Positions 35,801-45,775 of a stretch of DNA of 64,000 nt are shown one piece after another. How positions within the stretch are numbered: the first letter of the stretch is position 1; each line of letters starts with the position of its first letter. Origin of the DNA: Megaleporinus macrocephalus (Eukaryota; Chordata; Actinopteri; Characiformes; Anostomidae); contig CM038705.1 of assembly GCA_021613375.1 (NCBI GenBank), positions 8,259,095 through 8,323,094 on the forward strand, read 5' to 3'. The notes below the pieces were generated by a model that did no database searches, had not been told where the DNA came from, and worked only from the letters and a program-made list of their open reading frames with translations. The position numbers and the translations under genes were made by a program.

Positions 35801-38800
35801 CTGCAATTAGGCATTAAGCTCATATAGAGCAAGTCAGCCAGGACAACTTCTTTGCGTAATTGGTTGTGCTGCCCACTGTCCTTGACTACTGCCCTCCACT
35901 GACCTGGGTTTCGTTCATATAGTGGTAGACAGATTTTATTTTAAAAAGTATAAAAATATACTTTGCTGGATGTCTATATAACTCGTAGCCATAGTATGTG
36001 TATGGACACTTGTTCAGTTGAGCTGATAATGCATGAGCTTGATATACTGCACTGCATTTAATAAGGATGCTGTCATGAAGTGTACATGGGTTGTTACTGC
36101 TGTTAAATTTGCGTTTTACATTCATTACACTTTCCACACAATTTCCATATGAGCAACTGATACCAGTTGACGTGACACTCTTTGGTTAAAGTATCTCAAA
36201 GGCCCAATTCAACATATTTATGAGAATATATAATAAGTTCTTTTGATGTAGGTATGCCGCCTTTTGCCAGAAGACATTCATTTTAAATGGAAGATTATTC
36301 ACATTTTAAGAGTTAAGCACATGGCTACCTATTTCAACTCCTGAACTAGGCAAATATTTAAGGCCTTTAGGTTTTCAGGCCCAACTCCTGATCTCTGTTA
36401 CAACTTGCCACAAAACCCGCAAAGAATTTTAACAGGAGCACCTGAAATTTCCTGAATGAATCCTTCACTCCCGCTCAGCACAGCTGGAGGCTAATTACTG
36501 CAGTGTTCAGAAAGAAAATGCTTAAACCTGAGGGCATTTTTTTGCAGTTACTGTTAATATTGGGCGTGTACCTAATGGGCTCAGGGATTGGGGTGTGGCA
36601 ACATTATAGTCTATATCCTGCATATCGTTGCTGTGCTAAGAAAAACATGCATTTTTATTTTATCTGTGTCATTTGAACACATTAGCTAAGCTTTGTATCC
36701 TGTGAAAGTTTCATGATAAATAAACCAATAGAAATTAACCGAGATCACATTGAAAAACAATCTGGTTCCATTGACTTGCATTGAAATTAGAGCGCCACTG
36801 CTTCATTAAAGCTCTTTTTGCCCTGGAGGGTTCCACAACTTTAGATGTTTTATTATAGGCAACAGGTATGTGTTAATAGTCGAGTTGGGGTTGACTAAAG
36901 AATAATGACATCATAAATAAAACCACAGCAGAAGAAAATGCATTGCAACAAGTGGTTTTACAAGTCCGACTGTACAAATACCTCACCAAACCAAACTCCC
37001 TAGGTCAGTAGGGTATTTCTTATTTCTAGTAGTTCATTACAGCCATGTTTGAGCTGGATTTGTTTAGATTGAAGACATCCTACAATTCAGATGTAATCCA
37101 GCATGAATCTGCATGGTCCATAGTTTCTACACTCTTAACTGTGGTTTTACAGTCATTTTTGTTTTTTGATTGGCTGCACCTGGTATTTATGGTAGTTCCA
37201 TTTAATTTACCACCTAATGAAATCATTAAACCTATGATTACACATAGCTGTATGTGTAAATGATTGTTGTTGTAGCAGTTGTTGTAGTTGTTGTATGTAT
37301 GTGAAACATTGCCATGAATTTAACACACTGCTTCTACCCTCAGCCATCATCTCCAACTCGCAAGAGGCCTACAAGGACGCCTTTGAGATCAGCAAGGCCG
37401 AGATGCAGCCCACACACCCCATCCGCCTGGGCCTGGCCCTCAACTTCTCCGTCTTTTACTACGAGATCCTGAATTCGCCTGAGCAGGCCTGCAAGCTGGC
37501 CAAAACGGTAGGAGATGGTGAACGCAAGGACATTGACACTTCAAAACATAGATTGAACATAGTGATGCCCACCTAGTAGTTATTTAACATAATCCTGAAG
37601 CTGTTTATGTAGTTGGTGAAACCATCTTACTCGATCTCATGAACAGCCACAAACATCAGTCTGGAAGTTTAATTTATGTATGACGTAGTCGTGCACCTTC
37701 TCACTTAACAGGCTAAAGGGTCTCCACAAGGGTCTCTTGTTCGCAAAAGAAGGTTTCACTGATGTCTGTGTATACATCTGTATTAATTCATGTCTTACCA
37801 TAGGGTAGGGCTGGGTGATATGGCATTTCTAAAAATCAGATTTTAGATTTTAATGGATATTTTTTTTTCCTACTAAACTAAAGATGACCAATAGTTCAAA
37901 GTAAGTTTTATCTTTATTTTGTTTGCATTTAAATTTCCCCTTTGGGGTTAAAGTTAAAGCCCTTAGGTGTGGTCTAAAACTTTCAGCATATTAATGAGCC
38001 CTGACTTTTCCTCCGTATATATGGACACCATGTCTTTTGCAATAAACATCGCCAAAGCATCTGTGATTGCTCTCCAACGCGCTCCATTCTTATCATATGG
38101 CACACAGTTCATAAACGTGTCCAGGACAGTTGCTTGCTGTAATTTGGGTGGTGTGCTAGCAGAGCTGCTGTCTTCATTCAGCTGGGAGCAGTACTTCTCC
38201 CACTCCGCTGCATGCTTCTGTTTAAGGTGTTGGAATACATTTGCTGCACTGCTTCTCTTGGAAACAAATGTTCTCAAAAACACTTTACAGCGAGAACTTT
38301 AATCTGTGCTCCTGTCTTGGGGACAAATTCTGACTTTCCCCCACTTGCTGCCATGTTTGTGTGTCTCTATAGCAAATGCGTGGGTGTGGGGAAGGTCACT
38401 TTGAACTACAGAAGCTCAAAGGGGGAGTCGATGGCCGATTTTCATAAAAACACATTGTCTTTAACTGTAAATTCGAGTTGATAAAATCGATTTATTGCCC
38501 AGCTCTACCTTGGGGCCTTAATTGATTTGGTCATTCAAGAGACCAACATAGGAATGTAAGCACCTCAACATTTTGCTAATCTTTCTATCTTTTCACAGGC
38601 TTTCGATGAGGCTATTGCAGAACTTGATACACTGAATGAAGAATCATACAAAGACAGCACATTGATCATGCAGCTACTGCGGGACAACTTGACAGTGAGT
38701 TTCATGCTTCTTGGTTGCAGTTATTTGTTTGTGCTTGTGGCTAAACATGAACAGGGTGACGATAATTTCATGACTTGAGGCTTTTTATTGTATTGTCCTG

Positions 38801-40253
38801 TTTTAAAACATATATATGATTTCTTTGGGAAAACCGTATGTAAGGGCCACAATTGAGCATTTTAAAGCAGTTTTAAGTAGAGATGGACCGATCAGCGTTT
38901 TTTGAAGCCGATTCCGATTGCCGATCACCTTTCAGCACAACCGGCTGGTAGCAGATATCGATACAGGGTGGGGTATACGCCACGGCAGGCCTACATGTAG
39001 TTATTAGCACAAGCAAGTCATGAAACATGGTCTAAACTGGTTTATTACCATTTTAACTAGCTCATGTGAAACAGCATAATATTTTAAACAAAATGAACAG
39101 TAAATAAACAAAGTAAATCAAACAAATATCCCCAAATACTGCAATCATTACATTTAGCCCCTTAATTTAAAACGAAAAAAGCAAATTAAATAAATGCAGT
39201 AAAACCAGCAGTCATTAAACGCAGACTCTGGTTATTTTAAACAACAATCTGCAATCATTAAATGTAGATCTTGAATTGTTGCTGCTGTTCTGGTCATACC
39301 GGTCAGATCTGGTCTACACGGTGTTCTGGGTTATTTGTTTTGTGCTAGCTGTGCGTGCTAGCTCTGCTGTTTGCTGATACTCACTGTATTCAGCCGCATG
39401 CAGTGTCATATCAGATTAATAGAGTTAAATGTCTTTGTCTTGGTTTCTCAATGAGACACACTGATTTTACTAATTTTAAAAACGTCCTGGATGAGTCTGA
39501 GTCACATACGGTAAAACACTGCCAGACGGATGATGTTTTCTATCAGCGCATGCTTTTCTTGCGACGCCGCTTCTTTAATCAGTCTGTGAAAAATGAAAGG
39601 GTGTGTATTTCCACCAAGTGGTTCAGATAGGAATTGCAGGGAGCTGGTCTCCTCTTTCTGGATGAAATGCTAGCTGGAAATACAGAAATTAGGCTTGTTT
39701 GTTTAACGCCATCAAACGCCTCGGGATCGGCTAAATTGGAGAAATATCGGCCGATCGCATATTTTGATCAAAAATCGGCCCATACCAATACATAGCCAAT
39801 CGATCCTTCCATCTCTAGTTGTAAGTTGTCCCTCCGCAAAGAAAACAAGTACCCTCATTCAGCCATCTTTTTATCTTTCATGATCAACATTTCCATTAAC
39901 TTTGCGTGAAAAGTGATTTTTGATCATTTTGGAGGTGCAGCGACAAAGATGCACTTGTACCTCAATGAACAAAAATGTTCCACTTCCTTTATCCAGCAGC
40001 GTAGAAGCAGATGTTTATCCCTAAAAACCCTGATTACACTAGAAAACTGCACCCCAATGATATTTTGTTAGTCCTAGTTTCTCATTAAGTCGAATGGGAT
40101 TCCTGTAACATTCTGTAAAGCTAGTCCCAACCAGTGGATAAGAATGAATGGATCAGTTGGTGCACATGGCTGACATCTATCATCTCTCTTCAGCTGTGGA
40201 CTTCAGATAACCAGGGAGACGGCGAGGACACCGAAGAGGGCCGGGAAAACTGA
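23541..40253 (+). CDS. ywhab: 14-3-3 protein beta (YWHAB-type), five coding exons
   Basis: The joined exons 23541-23834, 32083-32206, 37344-37507, 38599-38694 and 40194-40253 (294+124+164+96+60 nt) encode 245 residues, the normal 14-3-3 length. 14-3-3 proteins are all-helical dimeric adaptors that bind phosphoserine/threonine motifs in signalling proteins, mainly in the cytosol. Visible hallmarks: signature 1 [11 protein letters not shown] (41-51); phosphopeptide-binding Lys49, Arg56, Arg127 and Tyr128; Ser58 (dimer-control site); a Ser184-Pro185 site; signature 2 [20 protein letters not shown] spanning the last intron. The start [12 protein letters not shown] after the exon 3/4 join and Asn at position 232 (zeta has Thr) favour beta over zeta. 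The start ATG sits in a strong context (GCAGCCATGG). Which teleost paralogue this is cannot be decided here. Confidence 0.93.
23835..32082 (+). other. ywhab intron 2 content
   Basis: An 8.2-kb intron, largely unassigned AT-rich sequence. Recognisable pieces: an (AAAT/AAAC) run at 24827-24866, an (ATA)n run at 24952-24990, a Tc1 remnant at 26755-27025, a TTTATTTAACCTTTATTTAA dispersed fragment at about 27222-27255, a T run at 31432-31451 and a (TC)n tract at 32049-32080 serving the exon 3 acceptor. Confidence 0.6.
26755..27025 (+). mobile_element. Tc1-like transposase N-terminal remnant
   Basis: Plus-strand translation gives [20 protein letters not shown] and, after a frameshift, [19 protein letters not shown] followed by [16 protein letters not shown]. 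These are the helix-turn-helix and GRPR linker region of a Tc1-type transposase of a family different from the element at 1-1198. Catalytic domain absent. Confidence 0.75.
32083..32206 (+). CDS. ywhab: ywhab exon 3
   Basis: 124 nt, the size usual for this 14-3-3 exon. A (TC)n polypyrimidine tract and GCAG acceptor precede it; donor GTAAGT at 32207. It codes [20 protein letters not shown] and on to GEEKA, including Lys120, Arg127 and Tyr128. The Ala140 codon is split by the following intron. Confidence 0.95.
32207..37343 (+). other. ywhab intron 3 content
   Basis: 5.1 kb, mostly unassigned. Contains an (ATT/TTG)n run at about 35066-35116 and a copy of the GTAAGTCAATGGAACCAGAA family at 36712-36800 (minus orientation). 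No coding potential of note on either strand. Confidence 0.55.
36712..36800 (-). repeat. Dispersed repeat fragment (GTAAGTCAATGGAACCAGAA family)
   Basis: TTTCATGATAAATAAACCAA and CTGGTTCCATTGACTTGCAT match the family in reverse orientation. Confidence 0.6.
37344..37507 (+). CDS. ywhab: ywhab exon 4
   Basis: 164 nt, acceptor CCCTCAG, donor GTAGGA at 37508. It codes [20 protein letters not shown] through [12 protein letters not shown], with the groove-lining helix G ([13 protein letters not shown]) and the SP site. GC-rich third positions contrast with the AT-rich introns. Confidence 0.95.
37806..38507 (-). mobile_element. hAT-like DNA transposon remnant in ywhab intron 4
   Basis: Ends TAGGGCTGGGTGATA (37806-37820) and, inverted, TAGAGCTGGGCAATA (38493-38507). 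Flanks CCATAGGG (37798-37805) and CCTTGGGG (38508-38515) look like a diverged 8-bp target duplication (6/8). The minus strand inside encodes part of a hAT transposase. The ~700-bp size shows a large internal deletion. Confidence 0.8.
37963..38354 (-). pseudogene. hAT transposase N-terminal fragment with damaged BED finger
   Basis: From an ATG ending at 38354 the minus strand reads [20 protein letters not shown]. After a frameshift it reads [20 protein letters not shown] then [13 protein letters not shown], a BED-type zinc finger whose second Cys is replaced by Phe while the HLKQKH pair remains. [20 protein letters not shown] then [15 protein letters not shown] follow, matching the conserved block after the BED finger in Ac-like hAT transposases. 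The DDE/dimerisation part is absent. Confidence 0.8.
38599..38694 (+). CDS. ywhab: ywhab exon 5
   Basis: 96 nt, acceptor TTTTCACAG, donor GTGAGT at 38695, both in phase 0. It codes [20 protein letters not shown] through RDNLT, helix H and most of signature 2. Confidence 0.95.
38878..39817. mobile_element. hAT-type non-autonomous element in ywhab intron 5
   Basis: Termini TAGAGATGGACCGATC (38878 on) and ..GATCCTTCCATCTCTA (ending 39817) form short inverted repeats. Subterminal CCGATTGCCGATCA / GGCCGATCGCATATTTTGAT text repeats inside both ends. Flanking octamers GTTTTAAG (38870-38877) and GTTGTAAG (39818-39825) agree at 7 of 8, the hAT target-duplication size. No transposase is visible. Confidence 0.8.
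40194..40253 (+). CDS. ywhab: ywhab exon 6, terminal coding part
   Basis: Acceptor CTCTCTTCAG; codes [19 protein letters not shown] and stop TGA (40251-40253). This is the variable acidic C-terminal tail. Confidence 0.94.
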   Translation: MWTSDNQGDGEDTEEGREN

Positions 40254-41460
40254 GCCCCCTCCCCTCGTCTCCATCCGTCCTTCCCCTGACGTCCGCCTTG
40301 CATCGTCCCAGCTCACCATCAACACTGAGACCACCTCATCGTCCAGCTTCTGTCTTCTTTAGTTCTTACTCTTCCTTCCTTCCTTCCTTTCTTTCTTTCT
40401 TTCCTTCCTTCTTCCTTTCTTTGTCATCGTGGGGTTGTTTTTTTTTTCTTTCCCAGGGGACCTGTTCTATTGGAAGATGGGGGTGAGGGAGAAGGGTTGA
40501 AGAAGATTGTGTTCTGTTGGGGTGGGGTTGGGGTGGGGGGTAGGGGTTTTGGGGGGGTGGGGTTCAGGGTGGGATTCCAGTGGGAAGGGATTGAGGCTTG
40601 TCTGCTGTTGACCTTGTTTTCTCTACGGGGGGAGCTCTAGGTTGTCTGATTAGTGTGCAAAGTACGCAGGTGAGGGCAAGTACGCAACTCCAAGCCACAA
40701 AGCTTTGTCAAGTTCGAGTTTTTAAACATTGGTTGTATACTCTGTATGTATATTCTGTACTGTCCGTTGGTCAAGGAGTTCGAGCATTTGCCGTAGTCGT
40801 TTTAAGCACATCTGCGATTCGTAGTCAATGTTGAAAAACAACCCTCGTCTTCAAGTAGGGGAGGATTTAGCGGTGGTCCGTAGCTAGTAAAGAGACAACA
40901 GCTGCTTCACACATCAGTTCAGTGGCCTGCTAGCGAGCACATACTGTAACACGGTAGCGCTGGGCGAAGAAAAGGACACATTCCATTTACTGTCACTAGT
41001 TTTGTTTTCCTTTTTTCCCCCCTTTTTAATTTGTCTTTCCTTGTTGTCGTGGGTGACCTGCAGAAGTGTAATTTTTTTTCTCGTCCTATTCCGTGTCATT
41101 TACGAGGTATAGAGGACCCTTAAGATCAAAGAGCACATAAGCTTCATACTGTTACCACATGACTGCACAAGCAGAGCATCAGTGACTCCCTATGTGCGTA
41201 TTCAGTTATTTAGTTTTTCTTTTTCGACCAACTCCGTTTTATTTTATTTTATTTCTTTTTGGTTTATGATTTGTTTTGATACTTACCTAAATTGCATGTG
41301 GCTATGAAGTAGTTAAGGGGGAGGGGGGTGTTACTGTTGGGCTGGCTAGCTTTGTTTCATGTCTTTGGAATTTTCATACAAAACACCAAGCATAAATGTT
41401 ATTTGGAGGGAAATATGTAATTTCATCTAAGTGGAATAAAAAAGTAATAATTTAACATTT
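40254..41460 (+). other. ywhab: ywhab 3' UTR with polyadenylation signal
   Basis: About 1.2 kb of non-coding sequence follows the stop. It includes a (TTCC/TTTC)n pyrimidine tract (about 40369-40425), a G-run cluster (40519-40562) and AATAAA at 41435-41440 in GTGGAATAAAAAAG. The cleavage site is inferred within about 25 nt of the signal. Confidence 0.75.
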
Positions 41461-41479
41461 TAATATGTTTGCTTTTTTT

Positions 41480-41955
41480 TTTATTAGTGTTTGGAAAAAC
41501 TCTTTCAGTGGCTCGTCCGATGATGGTCTGGTCCACACGCTGGACACTCTCGCACTCTGTGTATTCAGTCGATTTGGTTTGGTCTTATACTCACAGTTTC
41601 TCTTCAGATGCAGTGAAAGCATCTTAACCAGGACATTTAATGACATTTTACCTGCCTTGTGCTCTCTACTGTTGTCTCTTACGCCCTCTGGTGGCTACTG
41701 AGCATCACTCTTAAGCAAATTGAACAGGCTGCGAGTAAGAGTGTCAATGCTGGCTGATTTTCTGTACCTCCTGTGTTTCTCGCCATACTAAATACACAAA
41801 CCTCATTTTCAGAAAGTTGGTAAATTGTCAATGCCACATTTAATAAACTCCGCTTGTCACCACTTCTACAAACACAAGTTAAGACTGCACAGTGGATGCC
41901 ATATAGTCACTACCCAAAGAAAAGCAAGCTTCTCCAAAAAAGCATCTCCAAAATA
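41480..41955. other. Downstream of ywhab, unassigned
   Basis: No convincing gene. Short frames on both strands (e.g. 41465-41701) lack motifs. Confidence 0.4.
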
Positions 41956-42090
41956 ACAGGAGAGACCAAAATGTTCTTTAATGTAAGTCAATGGAACCAG
42001 AATTTTTTCCAGGCTATTTTGGAGCATCTCTATTGGTCCATTTATCATGAATACAATGTAAACGGCGGCTGCTGTGTTTATATTATCCAG
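41955..42090 (+). repeat. Dispersed repeat (GTAAGTCAATGGAACCAGAA family), best-preserved copy
   Basis: AATGTAAGTCAATGGAACCA followed by GAATTTTTTCC, then TATTGGTCCATTTATCATGA. It is followed at 42207-42236 by a (GGAT)n tract. Confidence 0.7.
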
Positions 42091-42206
42091 AAAAATTAAA
42101 ACAGACGAAAATGGAGACATGGTTCTTCTTTGGACAGTGCCGATATGTCAACAATGTCCAGAACTGGACTCGCCTGTATTGGCCCTGGACCAGAGCAGCA
42201 GATAAT

Positions 42207-42236
42207 GGATGGATGGATGGATGGATGGATGGATGG
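42207..42236. repeat. (GGAT)n microsatellite
   Basis: ATGG/GGAT tetranucleotide run, probably a SINE tail remnant: ACCAGAGCAGCAGATAATGG precedes it. Confidence 0.85.
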
Positions 42237-42304
42237 AAAATCTTTACAAAGGCATCCATGTGTTGCAAAGATATTCTCTTGAAGTTAGTATGCTAACCAG
42301 CCAC

Positions 42305-42380
42305 TGATGTATCTGATCCACTCACACCACGCAACACACACTAACACACCACCACCACCACCACCACGCCAGTCTCCCTG
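42305..42380 (-). repeat. Fragment of the palindromic dispersed repeat
   Basis: GTATCTGATCCACTCACACC, AACACACACTAACACACCAC and CTCCCTGCAGTGG match the central part of the element at 1750-2345. An expanded (CAC)n run lies within. Confidence 0.6.
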
Positions 42381-42989
42381 CAGTGGATGGATAGTTAGCC
42401 ACACTATATGCCAGCCAATCAGAACAGATATAATTGAGATGAGGTTAAAAGATTTAAGGCTTAAATGTTTAGTTACAGTTCATTACGTTAACTTACAAAT
42501 CATATCCCTCCAGGATGCTTTTCATGTTAGTCATATTACATGTTTTGTCATAGGAGTATTGATGTGATTGGGATAATCAACAGTACAACCCTTGATTTCT
42601 TTCTCTTATGCTTTTCTACTTGAATTAATATTTCTTCTGGTTCAAACAGTGACCACCATCCCAGCTCTGAGCTGAGTACTGTTTATGGGTAGTACTGTTC
42701 ATTTCTTCTGTAGATAAAAACTCACACGTTATTTATTCCATACTCTTCTCCACTATACAGGATCTGCTCTGCTTGTGTCCTCCAGGCCTTTGGATAGATG
42801 AGTAAAGTCACTTGTGGTTCTTTCATGTTCAGAGCAGTGCACTTGCACCATCTAGTGGCTGAGAAAAGAAAAAGCAACCTAAGTAGTTTCTGCCTGGTAT
42901 ATAAATGGGTTGACATTATTAATCTGACTTACGAAGTTCATCAACTCTGCTCTTCCTTGGACTTCTGCCCGAAAGAGTGGACACTGTTT

Positions 42990-43757
42990 TAGGTAAAATG
43001 AAAGTCTAACATGACTTAGTGACCCAATCACAATAATTAATTAACGGTACATTCAATGTTTATTTTTACGGAACGCTCATTTCATTTTCTGTTAAAATTT
43101 ATTGTGCTGCTCATGTAGCTACAACCTGAAATGCTGGCTAAAATAGCCGTAGCTAAGACTGGTACCAGCCAAACACTTGAATTTCTTATGCAGAGCCCGT
43201 CAAGAGTGCTGGACTCACCAACTTCATGCAGTCAGTCGCTACAGACCTCCAAATTTCATGTGGCCTTCAGATCAGCTTCATGGAATGGGTTTCCATGGCC
43301 AAGCAGCTACATCCAAGCACTTGTGCTTCTTGAAGACCGGTCAAACATTCCCATAAACACACTCCTAAACTGTGTAGAGAGCCTTCCTAGAACAGGTGAA
43401 GCTGTTATAGCTGCAAAGGTTGGACCGACATCATATTAAACCCTATGGATTAAGAATGAAATGTTACTCAAGTTCATATGAAAGTATAACATGACTTGGG
43501 GACATGGTTATCAAGACTATCTGCATAGAACCCAATGATATAACAGAAACAGTGAGCTACATACATTGTACGTTTAATTAACAGTATATTAAATGTCTAC
43601 TTACGGAACGCTCGTTTCATTTTCTGTTAATATTTATTGTGCTGCTCATGTAGCTACAACCTGAAATACTGGCTAAAATAGCCGTAGCTAAAACTGGTAC
43701 CAGCCAAACAACTTGAATTTCTTACGCAGAGCCCGTCAAGAGTGCTGGACTCACAGA
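42990..43757 (+). repeat. Direct duplication flanking a Tc1 remnant
   Basis: Segment 42996-43218 (CTAACATGACTTAGTGAC.., GGAACGCTCATTTCATTTTC, AGCTACAACCTGAAATGCTG, GAGCCCGTCAAGAGTGCTGG) recurs at 43487-43757 with a few substitutions. Between the copies lies the Tc1 remnant 43223-43475. Confidence 0.75.
43223..43475 (+). mobile_element. Internally deleted Tc1-like transposon remnant
   Basis: The N-terminal transposase region (CAGTCGCTACAGACCTCC.., GCTTCATGGAATGGGTTTCC) is joined directly to the C-terminal end. ALVLLEDRSNIPINTLLN and then CVESLPRTGEAVIAAKVGPT-SY with a stop at 43437-43439 is the usual ending of this family. AACCCTATGGATTAAGAATG follows as the conserved 3' flank. The whole catalytic core is missing. 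Confidence 0.8.
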
Positions 43758-43956
43758 AAACGAGACTTTACGTTGTAAATATGTGGGTGTTGTTGTTGGA
43801 GACGCTATTAGTGTTTGTGTTCAGTGTGCAAACTACACCCTGGTATTCAGGGGGTCCCATGTTGGCTAGCTGCTCCAGCGTTTGCTGACTTGCCAGCGTT
43901 TGGTTTAACATTCTACTTCTGGAAATGCTTTAGTAATGCGGGGGGAACTATGGCTG

Positions 43957-44535
43957 TGTCTCAAACCCTAGTGAGTGTCTAAGTAGGCTGTCTAGATAGG
44001 CAGCTGTGTAAGTATCAGTGTTCTCTCCTCATCTCTCCTCATAAACAGATTACTGAGACGCTCTAGTTAGAGAGAGACTGCGTCACGGCTTGTTCCCGCC
44101 AACTGCCGCACGCGACCGGTGGTTTAGCTGGTTGCTAAGCTACCGGCTATTATCCAAAACAATAGTCCAAGGCTTAAAAATCCGCTAGCATAAATGCTAA
44201 TGTCTCGAGTATAAAACTGCTAAATGGTGAAGGACTCGTTAGAGTTGATAATAAAATACTGTTTTGTGTGATTATATGACCAGAAACACATTAAAACTCC
44301 AGAGAGAATCAAAATAACTCACATTTTAAAACCACTTCACTGCTCGTAGATTAGCCTGTGTTAGCGGTTTAGCGGCTGAGGAAGCGTTCAATGCTTCCTT
44401 AATATCAGGTCTAAATAAGGTTTCTCAGTAGACAGTATGTTTAAGGTATGTAAGTATTGGGACAGTCTACATGTCGGGAGCGCAAACTATGACGTAAAAT
44501 GCTGCCTATGTAGGAGCTCACTAGGTTTTGAGACA
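43957..44535 (+). mobile_element. Complete 579-bp non-autonomous TIR element
   Basis: Left end TGTCTCAAACCCTAGTGAG (43957-43975) and right end CTCACTAGGTTTTGAGACA (44517-44535) are inverted complements with one mismatch over 19 bp. No transposase is present. Partial copies lie at 4795-5158 and 7590-7812. No clear target duplication was found, so the superfamily is undetermined. Confidence 0.75.
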
Positions 44536-44554
44536 AACGCTATATATACTGTAT

Positions 44555-44910
44555 ATACACAAACACACAGATCAGCCAGAGCATTAACAGCGCCACCTAT
44601 CTGCCCATTTAATCAGCTGAACTTACCATATAGGAGTACTTGTAGTTCTACACTCACAGACTGTAGTCCATCTGATTCTCTATACACTTTGCTACCTTGT
44701 TCTTTAATGATCTTGATGGTCCACCTTGTAGATGTAGAGTTAGAGACAGTAACTCATCTGCTGCTGCACAGTTCACACTCCTCTGGTCCTTAATCAGTGC
44801 TCACAGGACGCTGCCCATAGGACGCTGTTGGCTGGATGTTGCTGGTTGGTGGACCATTCTCAGTCCAGCAGCACTGCTGTGTCTGATCCACTCATACCAG
44901 CGCAACGCAC
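44555..44910 (-). repeat. Palindromic dispersed repeat, left half with central part
   Basis: CAGATCAGCCAGAGCATTAA, ACTTACCATATAGGAGTACT, CAGACTGTAGTCCATCTGAT, GTCCACCTTGTAGATGTAGA, GGACGCTGTTGGCTGGATGT and GCTGTGTCTGATCCACTCAT occur in the order typical of the family represented at 1750-2345. Confidence 0.75.
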
Positions 44911-45404
44911 ACTCTTTTCATCAGCCTTATAGACAATTTGGCTAAGTTTTAGACTTATGAATAAGCTATGACATACTGTACAGTTTTTCAGAGGTACCCC
45001 AGGCATAGAGACAGTTATTAGTCTGTTATGGACCAACTGGGTGAACCAGTTTGCTACAGCGCCACCCTGAGGACGATGCAGCTCTAGATACTTAAGAATA
45101 CCAAACACAGAAGCTTAAAGCCCTTTCCCTGAATTGTATTTGAGCTTCTATTTTTGCACGGTAACATCATACGTTTATTTTCAGGGACTCCAGAATTTGA
45201 TTTTGAGGCATTCAAAGGGTCCATAAAGTTAATTAGGATGTCCCGGACCCCCCCAGGACCCTCTGCACTTCTCACTGTGGATGTGTTGCTTGTGTCACTC
45301 CGTGCCAGACTGTGGGCTAGTCTGTGTGGGTTGGCTGTCTACCATGAAATGAAATGTGTGGTTAGAGAAGGACCTGCCTGTGGTTTAAGCCAGCACTGGC
45401 AGCG
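44911..45404. other. Intergenic, unassigned
   Basis: No element or gene recognised. A plus-strand frame at 45154-45513 lacks motifs and runs into Tc1-derived sequence. Confidence 0.4.
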
Positions 45405-45775
45405 GGTTGTGTTCAATACAACAGCATTGGCTGGACCCGCTATTTTTTTTCACCGTCTCACTCTACCAAAATCTACACTGCTGCTTCAAAATGGGACAGA
45501 TCTTTATAAATAAGACTACATCCAATGACTTCCAATCACTTCATGGCCACAGGTGTATAAAACCAAGTACCTATCATGCAGACTGCTTCTACACACATTA
45601 GTGAAAGAATGGGTCGCTCTCAGGAGCTCAGTGAACTCCAGTGTATATCACTACTAAATATTCCACAGTGGACTGTCAGTGGTGTTATAGCAAAGTGGAA
45701 GTGATTGGGAACGACAGCAACACAGCCACCAAGTGGTAGAACACGTACAATGACAGAGCGGGTCAGCAACCAGCC
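45405..45775 (+). mobile_element. Tc1-like transposon, 5' part only
   Basis: TGTATAAAACCAAGTACCTA, TGCAGACTGCTTCTACACAC and GAATGGGTCGCTCTCAGGAG mark the 5' region and N-terminus of the same Tc1 family as 43223-43475. Translation gives MGRSQELSELQ, a deletion, IPQWTVSGVIAKWK, then GTTATQPPSGRTRTMTER (the HTH-linker). It stops at about 45775, where the 24-bp minisatellite starts. Confidence 0.8.

Noticed and set aside
39355..39630. 91-codon plus-strand frame in ywhab intron 5
   Set aside because: Lies inside the non-autonomous hAT-type element and has no recognisable domain.
23541..40253. Assigning the 14-3-3 gene to the zeta isoform
   Set aside because: MDK start and overall similarity fit both, but SNSQ at the exon 3/4 join, AAAMKAV near the N-terminus and Asn instead of Thr at position 232 favour beta.
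43131..43439. 102-codon plus-strand frame as a gene
   Set aside because: It is the internally deleted Tc1 transposase remnant (ends IPINTLLN..GPTSY) joined to upstream non-coding repeat.
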